This document shows positions 1 through 6,806 of a stretch of DNA of 9,605 nt, in pieces. A model generated the notes under the pieces. The model was not told where the DNA came from. It saw only the letters and a program-made list of their open reading frames with translations, and made no database searches. This stretch comes from an uncultured Lachnospiraceae bacterium (GTDB lineage: Bacteria; Bacillota; Clostridia; Lachnospirales; Lachnospiraceae). The position numbers were made by a program, and so were the translations under genes. Within the stretch, counting starts at the first letter, position 1; each line of letters opens with the position of its first letter. Where the stretch lies: positions 1 to 9,605 of the forward strand of contig CALFCS010000141.1 in assembly GCA_937950565.1 (NCBI GenBank), in the 5' to 3' direction.

Positions 1-76
1 TCGGATACGGCTGATATCCCCTGCCTTCCGGCATGGGGAGTGTCAGAGACATAAGGGAATATTATAGGAGAAAAAT
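1..76 (+). other. Leader of rsmI, possible tail of an upstream gene
   Basis: No complete gene fits here. Two frames could be the end of an upstream reading frame: frame 1 stops at 52-54 and frame 2 stops at 65-67. Neither tail resembles a protein end that I recognise, so I cannot say which, if either, is coding. In related Firmicutes a tRNA or rRNA methyltransferase gene often precedes rsmI, which would make this the end of that gene, but that is inference. The segment also holds a hairpin (11-46) and the rsmI ribosome binding site AGGAG at 66-70. Confidence 0.3.
11..46 (+). other. Imperfect hairpin upstream of rsmI
   Basis: Positions 18-25 (CCCCTGCC) pair with 30-38 (GGCA, a bulged T, GGGG) around a TTCC loop. 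The stem extends outward through T17-A39, a bulged G40, A16-T41, T15-G42 and CTGA (11-14) with TCAG (43-46). That gives about 15 pairs with two single-base bulges. No run of T follows, so it is a poor intrinsic terminator. It could be mRNA structure before rsmI, or chance structure inside an upstream coding tail. Confidence 0.35.
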
Positions 77-925
77 ATGGTAGGAACATTATATTTATGC
101 GCGACTCCCATCGGTAACCTGGAGGATATCACCCTGCGGGTGCTGCGGACGCTGCAGGAGGTGGATCTGATCGCGGCTGAGGATACGCGCAACTCGATCC
201 ATCTGTTAAATCATTTTGATATAAAAACCCCCTTGACCAGTTACCACGAATATAATAAAATCGATAAGGCTTACCAGTTGGTGGAAAAAATGCGTGCAGG
301 AGAAAACATTGCATTGATCACAGATGCGGGTACACCTGGTATATCAGATCCGGGGGAAGACCTGGTGCGCATCTGCTATGAACAGGGAATTGAAGTTACT
401 TCCCTGCCGGGAGCAGCGGCATGTATTACGGCGCTTACCATATCAGGGCTTCCGACAAGAAGGTTTGCATTTGAGGCATTTCTTCCGGCAGAGAAGAAGG
501 AACGACAGGAAGTGCTGGATGAACTCAAAAATGAGACAAGGAGCATCGTCTTATATGAAGCGCCGCACCGTCTGCTGAAAACACTTAAGCTTCTTTTGGA
601 GACGCTTGGCAACAGACAGATTGCAGTGTGCAGGGAATTGACGAAAAAGCATGAAACGGTATTTTCTGCGACGATTCAGGAAACAATTTCTTATTATGAG
701 GCACAGGAACCGAAGGGGGAGTGTGTGCTTGTGATTGCAGGAAAAAGCAGGCAGGAAATGAAAGAAGAGTCCATTGCTATGTGGAAAGAAATGAGTGTGA
801 GACAGCACATGGAATATTATGAGCAGCAGGGAATGGACAGAAAAGAAGCGATGAAGAGTGTTGCAAAGGACCGGGGCGTAGGAAAGAGAGAGATTTACCG
901 GAGCCTGTTAGACGGCAGTGAATAA
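77..925 (+). CDS. rsmI: 16S rRNA (cytidine1402-2'-O)-methyltransferase RsmI
   Basis: This 282-residue protein is of normal length for RsmI, an S-adenosylmethionine-dependent enzyme of the tetrapyrrole-methylase (SPOUT-unrelated) fold. RsmI adds the 2'-O-methyl group of C1402 (E. coli numbering) in the decoding centre of 16S rRNA, working with RsmH, which methylates the base. Visible family motifs are ATPIGNLEDIT at residues 9-19, AEDTR at 34-38, the glycine-rich DAGTPGISDPG at 83-93, the PGAAACITAL block at about 111-120, EAPHRL near 160, CRELTKKHE near 185, and the C-terminal helical segment (about 250-279) ending in GKREIYRSLL. The start ATG has AGGAG at 66-70, six bases upstream, and the family motif begins directly after it. 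The next gene follows after 24 bases, so the two are probably co-transcribed. Identification is firm. Confidence 0.96.
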   Translation: MVGTLYLCATPIGNLEDITLRVLRTLQEVDLIAAEDTRNSIHLLNHFDIKTPLTSYHEYNKIDKAYQLVEKMRAGENIALITDAGTPGISDPGEDLVRICYEQGIEVTSLPGAAACITALTISGLPTRRFAFEAFLPAEKKERQEVLDELKNETRSIVLYEAPHRLLKTLKLLLETLGNRQIAVCRELTKKHETVFSATIQETISYYEAQEPKGECVLVIAGKSRQEMKEESIAMWKEMSVRQHMEYYEQQGMDRKEAMKSVAKDRGVGKREIYRSLLDGSE

Positions 926-938
926 GAATGGATTGTAA

Positions 939-943
939 TGAGG
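939..943 (+). promoter_or_regulatory. Ribosome binding site that decides the ATPase start
   Basis: TGAGG at 939-943 lies six bases before the ATG at 950. The earlier in-frame ATG at 938 has no comparable purine block before it. The protein from 950 begins MAEL and runs into KVYP, as MsmK/UgpC proteins usually do, which supports the later start. Confidence 0.55.
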
Positions 944-949
944 TTTCAT

Positions 950-1675
950 ATGGCAGAATTAATATTAAATCATGTTAACAAAGTGTATCCGAACGGGTTT
1001 GCGGCGGTCCGGGATTTTAGCATTGAGATAAAAAATGGAGAGTTTGTAACCGTGACAGGACCTTCCGGATGTGGAAAATCTACGATACTGCGGATGATTG
1101 CCGGGATGGAGGATATCACGTCAGGAGAGATTATCATGGATGGTAAGGTTATGAACCATGTCGCTCCGGAGGACAGGAACCTTACGATGTTATTTAAGAA
1201 TTATGCATTATATCCGCGCATGACAGTCTATGATAATATTGCGTTAGGGCTCAGGCTTAGAAATGCGCCGGAGACAGAGATTGATGAGAAAGTCCGGGAG
1301 ACAGTGCGTTTTTTATCTTTGGAAAAGCTGCTGCACCGCAAGGTGAAGACGCTTACTACATGGCAGAGACAGCGTACTGCCATAGGCCGTGTGATTGTAA
1401 GAAAACCGGGGCTTATTCTTATGGAGGAACCATTTGCTGATTTGGACAGGGCTATGCGAATGCGGATGTGGAAAGAGATTTTGAGGATTCATGAGGAACT
1501 TGGCACGACGGTTGTTTATGTGACAAATGATCCGGCGGAAGCGCTGGCTCTTGGCACGAGGGTGATTGTTATGGCGGAAGGAACAATCCAGCAGCAGGGG
1601 ACTCCACAGATGCTGAAGGAACGGCCGAACAGCCTTCTGATAGCCGGATTTATTGGAAATGGTTTTGCTACTTGA
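950..1675 (+). CDS. Degenerate, truncated MsmK/UgpC-like ABC ATPase
   Basis: The 241-residue product aligns by eye with the nucleotide-binding domain of sugar-importer ATPases (MsmK, UgpC, MalK; usually 350-375 residues). The A-loop tyrosine (Y13) and Walker A GPSGCGKST (37-45) are intact, and family text such as NYALYP, MTVYDN, RQR-AIGR and AGFIG is preserved. The hydrolysis motifs are not. The Q-loop glutamine is lysine (K83, codon 1196-1198). The signature LSGGQ reads LTTWQ (135-139, bases 1352-1366). The Walker B aspartate is glutamate (E159), although the next catalytic glutamate E160 remains. The H-loop histidine is asparagine (N193, 1526-1528). The protein stops just after AGFIG (232-236), where the regulatory OB/TOBE domain would start. 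No permease or solute-binding gene lies nearby. It probably still binds nucleotide but transport ATPase activity looks unlikely; this is inference. It may be a repurposed protein or a gene in early decay. An alternative start at 938 would add four residues. Confidence 0.85.
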   Translation: MAELILNHVNKVYPNGFAAVRDFSIEIKNGEFVTVTGPSGCGKSTILRMIAGMEDITSGEIIMDGKVMNHVAPEDRNLTMLFKNYALYPRMTVYDNIALGLRLRNAPETEIDEKVRETVRFLSLEKLLHRKVKTLTTWQRQRTAIGRVIVRKPGLILMEEPFADLDRAMRMRMWKEILRIHEELGTTVVYVTNDPAEALALGTRVIVMAEGTIQQQGTPQMLKERPNSLLIAGFIGNGFAT

Positions 1676-1718
1676 CATTTTGCAGAGGATTGTGCTTATA
1701 TAGATGATATCTTATAAA
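1672..1718 (+). promoter_or_regulatory. Candidate promoter(s) for metG
   Basis: A perfect -35 hexamer TTGACA (1672-1677) overlaps the TGA stop of the upstream ATPase gene and is followed by TATATA (1697-1702) after 19 bases. A second possibility in the same stretch is TTGTGC (1690-1695), 17 bases before TATAAA (1713-1718). Either would place transcription start about 30-50 bases before metG. The first has the better -35 but a long spacer, the second the better -10 and spacing. No T-box leader fits in the 81-base gap. Confidence 0.45.
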
Positions 1719-1756
1719 AATAATGTAAACGAACATATAAAAGGAGAAAGTATAAC

Positions 1757-3661
1757 ATGGACAAGCAAAAGTATTATATTACGACAGCCATTGCTTACAC
1801 ATCGGGAAAACCGCATATTGGCAACACATACGAGATTGTGCTGGCAGATGCGATTGCGAGATATAAAAGAAGCAAGGGTTATGATGTGTTCTTCCAGACA
1901 GGAACGGATGAGCATGGACAGAAGATTGAGTTGAAGGCAGAGGAAGCAGGTATTACACCGAAGGAATTTGTGGATAATGTCGCAGGAGAGATTAAGCGTA
2001 TCTGGGATCTGATGAATACTTCTTATGACAAATTTATCCGTACTACGGATGAAGACCATGAAAAACAGGTTCAGAAGATTTTTAAGAAATTATATGACCA
2101 GGGAGATATTTACAAGGGTTCTTATGAAGGTCTTTACTGTACACCGTGTGAATCCTTCTGGACGGAATCACAGCTGGTAGACGGCAAATGCCCGGACTGC
2201 GGACGGGAAGTGAAGCCTGCAAAGGAAGAAGCATATTTCTTCAAGATGAGCAAATATGCAGACCGTCTGATAGAACATATCAATACACATCCGGAATTTA
2301 TCCAGCCGGTATCCCGCAAAAATGAGATGATGAATAACTTCCTTCTTCCGGGACTTCAGGATCTGTGTGTGTCCAGAACATCATTTAAATGGGGAATTCC
2401 GGTAGATTTTGATCCGAAGCATGTGGTTTATGTATGGCTGGATGCACTTACCAACTATATTACCGGAATCGGTTATGACTGTGATGGTAATCATACAGAG
2501 CAGTTTAAGAAGGATTGGCCTGCAGACCTGCATTTGATTGGAAAAGATATTATTCGTTTCCATACGATTTACTGGCCGATTTTCCTGATGGCTCTTGGTC
2601 TTCCGCTTCCGAAGCAGGTATTCGGACATCCGTGGCTTCTGCAGGGAGATGGTAAGATGAGTAAATCCAAGGGAAATGTTCTTTATGCGGATGAACTGGT
2701 GGATTTCTTCGGGGTAGATGCGGTCCGCTATTTTGTCCTTCATGAGATGCCATTTGATAACGATGGAGTGATTACATGGGAATTGATGGTAGAGCGTATG
2801 AATTCAGACCTTGCAAATACCCTTGGAAATCTGGTAAATAGAACCATTTCCATGACGAATAAGTATTTTGGCGGAGTGGTAACAGATAAGGGAGTCACAG
2901 AGGATGTGGACGCAGAGCTTCAGGCTGTTGTAGAAAATACACCGAAGGCAGTTGATGCGAAGATGGATGATTTGCGTGTGGCGGATGCCATGACAGAAAT
3001 ATTCAATCTGTTTAAGCGCTGCAATAAATACATTGATGAAACAATGCCATGGGTGCTTGCAAAGGAAGAGGAGAAGAAAGACCGTCTGGAGACTGTGCTT
3101 TATAATCTGCAGGAAAGCATTAAGGCAGGTGCAAGACTTCTTGAGCCTTATATGCCGGAAACGTCTGAGAAGATTCTTGCTCAGCTGGGAGATGGTAAGG
3201 TGACAGAGAAGCCGGAGATTCTTTTCCAGAGATTAGATATAGAAGAAGTTATGAAAAAAGTAGAAGAGCTTCATCCGCCGGTAGAGGAAGAGAAAGAAGC
3301 GGAAGCAGAAGAAGTCATTGATATTGAGGCGAAGCCGGAGATTACATTTGAAGATTTCGGAAAGATGCAGTTCCAGGTGGGAGAGATTATCGCCTGCGAA
3401 GAGGTAAAGAAATCAAGGAAGCTTCTTTGTTCGCAGGTGAAGATTGGCAGCCAGGTAAAACAGATCGTATCTGGAATTAAGGCGCACTATACGGCAGAAG
3501 AAATGGTTGGCAAAAAGGTGATGGTGCTTGTGAACCTGAAGCCCGCAAAGCTTGCAGGTGTTCTGTCAGAAGGAATGCTTCTGTGTGCAGAGGATGCGGA
3601 TGGAAACCTTGCGCTTATGACACCGGAAAAAGAGATGCCGGCAGGGGCAGAGATTTGCTAA
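1757..3661 (+). CDS. metG: Methionyl-tRNA synthetase with C-terminal tRNA-binding domain
   Basis: This class I aminoacyl-tRNA synthetase joins methionine to tRNA-Met in the cytoplasm, for both initiator and elongator tRNA. The 634-residue length fits the bacterial form that carries the extra C-terminal domain. The catalytic fold begins with the HIGH-type motif HIGN (20-23). A connective zinc knuckle follows with cysteine pairs C128/C131 and C145/C148. WLDAL is at 227-231 and the second signature KMSKS is at 300-304. A helical anticodon-binding region spans about 335-490. A strongly acidic, low-complexity linker (about 495-528) leads to a Trbp111/Arc1p-like tRNA-binding OB domain (about 529-634), which usually also dimerises the enzyme. 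The start ATG is preceded by AAGGAG at 1741-1746. The gene has its own candidate promoter, and ddh follows after 25 bases. Identification is firm. Confidence 0.97.
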   Translation: MDKQKYYITTAIAYTSGKPHIGNTYEIVLADAIARYKRSKGYDVFFQTGTDEHGQKIELKAEEAGITPKEFVDNVAGEIKRIWDLMNTSYDKFIRTTDEDHEKQVQKIFKKLYDQGDIYKGSYEGLYCTPCESFWTESQLVDGKCPDCGREVKPAKEEAYFFKMSKYADRLIEHINTHPEFIQPVSRKNEMMNNFLLPGLQDLCVSRTSFKWGIPVDFDPKHVVYVWLDALTNYITGIGYDCDGNHTEQFKKDWPADLHLIGKDIIRFHTIYWPIFLMALGLPLPKQVFGHPWLLQGDGKMSKSKGNVLYADELVDFFGVDAVRYFVLHEMPFDNDGVITWELMVERMNSDLANTLGNLVNRTISMTNKYFGGVVTDKGVTEDVDAELQAVVENTPKAVDAKMDDLRVADAMTEIFNLFKRCNKYIDETMPWVLAKEEEKKDRLETVLYNLQESIKAGARLLEPYMPETSEKILAQLGDGKVTEKPEILFQRLDIEEVMKKVEELHPPVEEEKEAEAEEVIDIEAKPEITFEDFGKMQFQVGEIIACEEVKKSRKLLCSQVKIGSQVKQIVSGIKAHYTAEEMVGKKVMVLVNLKPAKLAGVLSEGMLLCAEDADGNLALMTPEKEMPAGAEIC

Positions 3662-3686
3662 AATATCGAAAGGAATGAACAGAATT

Positions 3687-4673
3687 ATGGAAAAAATCAG
3701 AATTGGTATCGTTGGATATGGCAATATCGGGCGTGGTGTGGAGTGCGCGATTGCCCGGAATGAAGATATGGAGCTGAAGGCAGTATTCACAAGAAGAGAG
3801 CCGGAATCCGTAACAATCAAAACAGAGGGTGTAAAAGTGGTACATATGGACGATATGCTTTCCATGAAGGATGATATAGATGTGATGGTATTGTGCGGTG
3901 GTTCTGCCACAGACCTTCCGGTCATGGGTCCAGAGATCGCTGCAAACTTTAATATTATTGACAGCTTTGATACCCACGCCAGAATCCCGGAGTATTTCGC
4001 AAATGTGGATAAAGCAGCGAAAGAGGGAAAGAATATCGGTATTATCTCTGTTGGCTGGGATCCGGGAATGTTCTCGTTGAACCGCTTATATGCGGAGGCA
4101 ATTCTTCCACAGGGAAGTACGTATACTTTCTGGGGAAAGGGTGTCAGCCAGGGACATTCTGATGCAATCCGCCGGATTGAAGGTGTAAAAAATGCAATCC
4201 AGTATACCGTTCCAGTTACGGAAGCAGTGGAGCGTGTAAGAAGCGGAAGTGAGCCGGAGCTTACAACGAGAGATAAGCATCTTCGAGAGTGTTATGTGGT
4301 GCCGGAGGAAGGCGCTGATTTGAAGGCAATTGAAGAAGCAATTAAAACAATGCCAAATTATTTTGATGAATATGATACGACCGTAACCTTTATTACGGAG
4401 GAAGAGTTAAAGGCAGAGCATAGTAAGATGCCCCACGGCGGCTTTGTAATCCGTAGTGGTGAGACGGGAACAGAGGGAAATAAGCATATCATTGAATATT
4501 CTTTAAAACTGGGTTCGAACCCGGAATTTACCGGAAGCGTTCTTGTTTGTTATGCAAGAGCGGCATACCGTCTTTCAAAAGCAGGCGAGAGCGGAGCGAG
4601 AAGTGTGTTTGACATTGCACCGGCAATGCTTTCTATGAAGACAGCGGAAGAACTGAGGGCACAGATACTTTAA
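3687..4673 (+). CDS. ddh: meso-Diaminopimelate D-dehydrogenase
   Basis: Ddh catalyses the NADPH-dependent reductive amination of tetrahydrodipicolinate to meso-diaminopimelate in one step. This bypasses the acylated branches and supplies lysine and peptidoglycan precursor. The 328-residue protein has the usual length. It opens with a Rossmann dinucleotide motif GYGNIG (10-15), then AVFTRR, which fits the adenosine-ribose/phosphate contact. Substrate-region blocks typical of the family are CGGSATD (70-76), DSFDTH (92-97), WDPGMFSLNR (124-133), WGKGVSQGHSDA (149-160), and MPHGGFVIRSG near the C-terminus. I prefer the start at 3687: AAGGA at 3670-3674 lies 12 bases before it, but abuts the alternative ATG at 3675, too close to work well. 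The gene is 25 bases after metG and probably co-transcribed. It is followed by a strong hairpin, so the metG-ddh transcript may end there. Identification is firm; the exact start is not. Confidence 0.94.
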   Translation: MEKIRIGIVGYGNIGRGVECAIARNEDMELKAVFTRREPESVTIKTEGVKVVHMDDMLSMKDDIDVMVLCGGSATDLPVMGPEIAANFNIIDSFDTHARIPEYFANVDKAAKEGKNIGIISVGWDPGMFSLNRLYAEAILPQGSTYTFWGKGVSQGHSDAIRRIEGVKNAIQYTVPVTEAVERVRSGSEPELTTRDKHLRECYVVPEEGADLKAIEEAIKTMPNYFDEYDTTVTFITEEELKAEHSKMPHGGFVIRSGETGTEGNKHIIEYSLKLGSNPEFTGSVLVCYARAAYRLSKAGESGARSVFDIAPAMLSMKTAEELRAQIL

Positions 4674-4681
4674 TTTGGATT

Positions 4682-4720
4682 TGAGGGAGACGGGACCGTT
4701 GTATGTCTCGTCTTTCTTAT
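4682..4720 (+). terminator. Terminator-like or attenuator hairpin between ddh and tatD
   Basis: GGGAGACGGGAC (4685-4696) pairs with GTCTCGTCTTTC (4705-4716) around an 8-base loop. It gives 12 pairs, three of them G-T wobbles, and T4682-A4684-side pairs can extend it to about 15. The 3' arm and the next bases are T-rich (TTTCTTAT), though the run is interrupted. It starts eight bases after the ddh stop and ends just before the tatD ribosome binding site. It may be a leaky terminator, or mRNA structure that tunes tatD. Confidence 0.55.
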
Positions 4721-4727
4721 ATATATC

Positions 4728-4733
4728 GGGAGG
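4728..4733 (+). promoter_or_regulatory. Ribosome binding site fixing the tatD start
   Basis: GGGAGG lies four bases before the ATG at 4738. The frame is open upstream to a TTG at 4675, but that start lacks a ribosome binding site and would place the hairpin inside the coding region. The protein from 4738 begins MIFDTHAH, the normal beginning of TatD. Confidence 0.8.
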
Positions 4734-4737
4734 CAGT

Positions 4738-5499
4738 ATGATATTTGATACACATGCACATTATGATGATGCGCAATTTGATAACGACAGGGATGAGCTT
4801 TTAAAGTCCATGAAGGAAAATGGAGTAGGTACGATTGTAAATGTAGGGGCTTCTCTGGAAGGATGCAGGAAGGCCCTTGCACTTGCGGAGAAATATTCTT
4901 TCGTCTATGCGGCGGTGGGAATACATCCGGATGAAACAGGTTCACTCAATGAGGAGACATTTGCACTGCTTAAGAGCTGGTGTCGCAAGGAGAAGGTAGT
5001 TGCGGTAGGAGAAATTGGTCTGGATTATTATTGGGATGAGCAGCCACGCGAGGTTCAGAAGAAATGGTTTATCCGGCAGCTTTCGCTTGCAAAGGAGGAA
5101 GGGCTTCCGGTTAATATTCACAGCAGGGAAGCGGCTGAGGATACCTTTCAGATTATGAAGGAACATGCAGACGGATTAAACGGTATTATTCACTGTTTTT
5201 CCGGTTCCAGGGAGCTGGCGGAAGAATATGTAAAGCTTGGATTTTATATTGGGATAGGCGGCGTGGTTACTTTTAAGAATGGGAAGAAGTTAAAGCAGGT
5301 CGCGAAGGCAGTTCCGCTTACCTCAATTGTTATGGAAACAGACTGTCCGTATCTGGCGCCGGAGCCGTACCGGGGAAAACGGAATCAGTCGGCGTATATC
5401 AGATATGTGGCGGAAGAGATTGCAAGAATCAAAGAGATATCGACAGAAGAAGTAATAAAGCAGACGGAACAAAATGCACGAAAAGTATATGGACTGTAA
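4738..5499 (+). CDS. tatD: TatD family metal-dependent deoxyribonuclease
   Basis: This 253-residue protein belongs to the amidohydrolase-like TatD family of metal-dependent nucleases. Members act as 3'-5' exonucleases or apurinic-site nucleases in DNA repair or degradation, and some also remove D-aminoacyl groups from tRNA. All expected metal ligands are present: the HxH pair H6/H8 in FDTHAHYD, E92 in VGEIGLDYY, H128 in NIHSRE, H152 in IIHCFSGS, and D202 in METDCPYLAP. The fold is a TIM barrel and no signal peptide is seen. The gene follows metG in many Firmicutes (yabD in Bacillus subtilis). Here ddh has come between them. A 26-base gap leads to the alcohol dehydrogenase gene. Family assignment is firm; the physiological substrate is not known from sequence. 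Confidence 0.95.
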   Translation: MIFDTHAHYDDAQFDNDRDELLKSMKENGVGTIVNVGASLEGCRKALALAEKYSFVYAAVGIHPDETGSLNEETFALLKSWCRKEKVVAVGEIGLDYYWDEQPREVQKKWFIRQLSLAKEEGLPVNIHSREAAEDTFQIMKEHADGLNGIIHCFSGSRELAEEYVKLGFYIGIGGVVTFKNGKKLKQVAKAVPLTSIVMETDCPYLAPEPYRGKRNQSAYIRYVAEEIARIKEISTEEVIKQTEQNARKVYGL

Positions 5500-5512
5500 G
5501 AAAGGTATAATT

Positions 5513-5518
5513 GGAGGG
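5513..5518 (+). promoter_or_regulatory. Ribosome binding site of the alcohol dehydrogenase
   Basis: GGAGGG sits seven bases before the ATG at 5526. It rules out the upstream in-frame TTG at 5511, which it overlaps. Confidence 0.8.
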
Positions 5519-5525
5519 AAAAATA

Positions 5526-6710
5526 ATGCATGCATTTACACAATATACTCCGACCAAAATTGTATTTGGAAAAGAAACGGAGAAAAGAAGCGGGGAACTT
5601 GCCAGACAGTGCGGGGCGACGAAAGTATATGTGCTGTATGGCGGCGGAAGTGTGGTGAAGAGTGGACTTCTTGAGAGAGTTGAAAAATCTCTGGAGGAGG
5701 CTGGACTGGAATATAAGACCAGAGGCGGAGTAAGGCCGAACCCACGCGTGGCTTTTGCCAGAGAGGCAGTCAGAGAGGCAATCACGTTCGGGGCAGATTT
5801 TATTCTTGCCGTGGGCGGCGGAAGTGTGATTGACACGGCGAAGGCGACTGCACATGGTGTGGCAAATCCAGATATTGATATCTGGGAATTCTGGTGTCAG
5901 AATCAGAAGCTTGGGAAATCCATTCCGGTGGGCGTTGTCCTGACCATTGCGGCAGCAGGAAGCGAGACAAGTGATTCTGCGGTGCTGACAAATGAGGAGA
6001 TACAGGTAAAACGTGGATTATCTACGGATTTGAACCGGCCTGTATTTGCCGTTATGAATCCGGAACTCATGTATACGCTGCCGAAATATCAGATTGGATG
6101 CGGAATCGTAGATATTATGATGCATACGATGGACCGTTATTTTACGAAAACGCTGGGAAATGAGCTGACAGACGAGATTGCAGAAGGTCTTCTTAGGACC
6201 GTTATCCGAAATGGAGCGGCCACAATGAAGGATTCCCATAATTACGACGCCATGAGTGAATTGATGTGGGCGGGAAGCCTTTCCCATAACGGCCTTACCG
6301 GTCTGGGAGCGCAGAAGGACTTTGCGGTACATCAGCTTGGACATGAGCTGAGTGCGAAGTTTGATATTGCACATGGAGCCAGTCTTTCTGCTGTATGGGG
6401 CGCATGGGCGTCTTATGTATATCCGGCAAATCCGGAGCGTTTTGCACAGTTTGCAGACAAGGTCTGGGGAATTCAAAAAGATAATGCGAAAGAGGCGGCG
6501 GAAGAAGCGATTACACGGACGGTGGAATATTTTAAATCACTGGATATGCCGACGTCATTTGGAGAAGCACAGGAAATTGGCATAAAGAATGACGAAGAGC
6601 TCCGGGCGCTGGCAGATGGCTGTTCTTATGGGAAAACGAGAACGATTGGCTGTTTTAAGGAATGTGATGCAGAAGATATTTATAAAATTTATAGATTAGC
6701 TAACAAATAA
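5526..6710 (+). CDS. Iron-containing alcohol/aldehyde dehydrogenase, YqhD/BdhA type
   Basis: This group III metal-dependent alcohol dehydrogenase has 394 residues, close to E. coli YqhD and clostridial butanol dehydrogenases. Such enzymes reduce aldehydes (butyraldehyde, reactive aldehydes) to alcohols with NAD(P)H in the cytoplasm. The N-terminal dinucleotide domain shows YGGGSVVKSG and the GGGSVIDTAKA loop (97-107). The metal ligands match the YqhD pattern at nearly the same numbers: D196 and H200 in GIVDIMMHTMDRYF, H269 in VHQLGHELS, and H283 in IAHGASL. H273 also lies in that stretch. The start at 5526 has GGAGGG (5513-5518) seven bases upstream; a TTG at 5511 in the same frame overlaps that site and is rejected. 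The 26-base gap after tatD suggests co-transcription. True substrate and NADH/NADPH preference cannot be read here, so no symbol is given. Confidence 0.93.
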   Translation: MHAFTQYTPTKIVFGKETEKRSGELARQCGATKVYVLYGGGSVVKSGLLERVEKSLEEAGLEYKTRGGVRPNPRVAFAREAVREAITFGADFILAVGGGSVIDTAKATAHGVANPDIDIWEFWCQNQKLGKSIPVGVVLTIAAAGSETSDSAVLTNEEIQVKRGLSTDLNRPVFAVMNPELMYTLPKYQIGCGIVDIMMHTMDRYFTKTLGNELTDEIAEGLLRTVIRNGAATMKDSHNYDAMSELMWAGSLSHNGLTGLGAQKDFAVHQLGHELSAKFDIAHGASLSAVWGAWASYVYPANPERFAQFADKVWGIQKDNAKEAAEEAITRTVEYFKSLDMPTSFGEAQEIGIKNDEELRALADGCSYGKTRTIGCFKECDAEDIYKIYRLANK

Positions 6711-6806
6711 TTGAGAATCTTAATATTAATTTAATTTTTTAAATATATCTTAAAAAGAGATATTATTGTATAATAAACATATTACTTTTTTTGACAGGAG
6801 CGGATT
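6711..6806 (+). promoter_or_regulatory. AT-rich intergenic region with rsmA promoter
   Basis: This 96-base gap is far richer in A+T than the rest of the window. A perfect -10 hexamer TATAAT lies at 6769-6774, about 30 bases before the rsmA ATG. No good -35 hexamer sits 15-19 bases upstream of it, so the promoter may be weak or rely on the AT-rich upstream tract. AGGAG (6796-6800) is the rsmA ribosome binding site. Two weak AT-only inverted repeats, 6729-6744 and about 6742-6764 (one internal mismatch), are too unstable to call as a terminator. The gap marks the likely boundary between the tatD-dehydrogenase unit and the rsmA unit. Confidence 0.6.

Noticed and set aside
950..1675. The ATPase as part of a complete sugar ABC importer at this locus
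   Set aside because: No permease, solute-binding or sugar-hydrolase gene is present on either side; its neighbours are rsmI and metG.
1676..1756. T-box or SAM riboswitch leader before metG
   Set aside because: The gap is only 81 bases, with no antiterminator/terminator pair and no T-box consensus; such leaders need roughly 150-250 bases.
3241..3340. Glutamate-rich repeat in MetG as a possible inserted element
   Set aside because: It is an in-frame acidic linker between the anticodon-binding and tRNA-binding domains, where length and composition vary freely in this family.
4675..4737. TTG-initiated 21-residue N-terminal extension of TatD
   Set aside because: It has no ribosome binding site, would run through the hairpin, and is not part of the family; MIFDTHAH at 4738 is the standard start with GGGAGG before it.
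5385..5855. Overlapping antisense open frames across the tatD / alcohol dehydrogenase junction
   Set aside because: They oppose firmly identified genes and their translations are low-complexity and unlike any known family.
6720..6764. AT-only inverted repeats as a terminator for the alcohol dehydrogenase gene
   Set aside because: The stems are short, lack G-C pairs or contain mismatches, and are what such biased composition gives by chance.
6791..6796. TTGACA as a -35 box just before rsmA
   Set aside because: It overlaps the ribosome binding site and no -10 box follows at proper spacing inside the coding start. It is likely coincidence.
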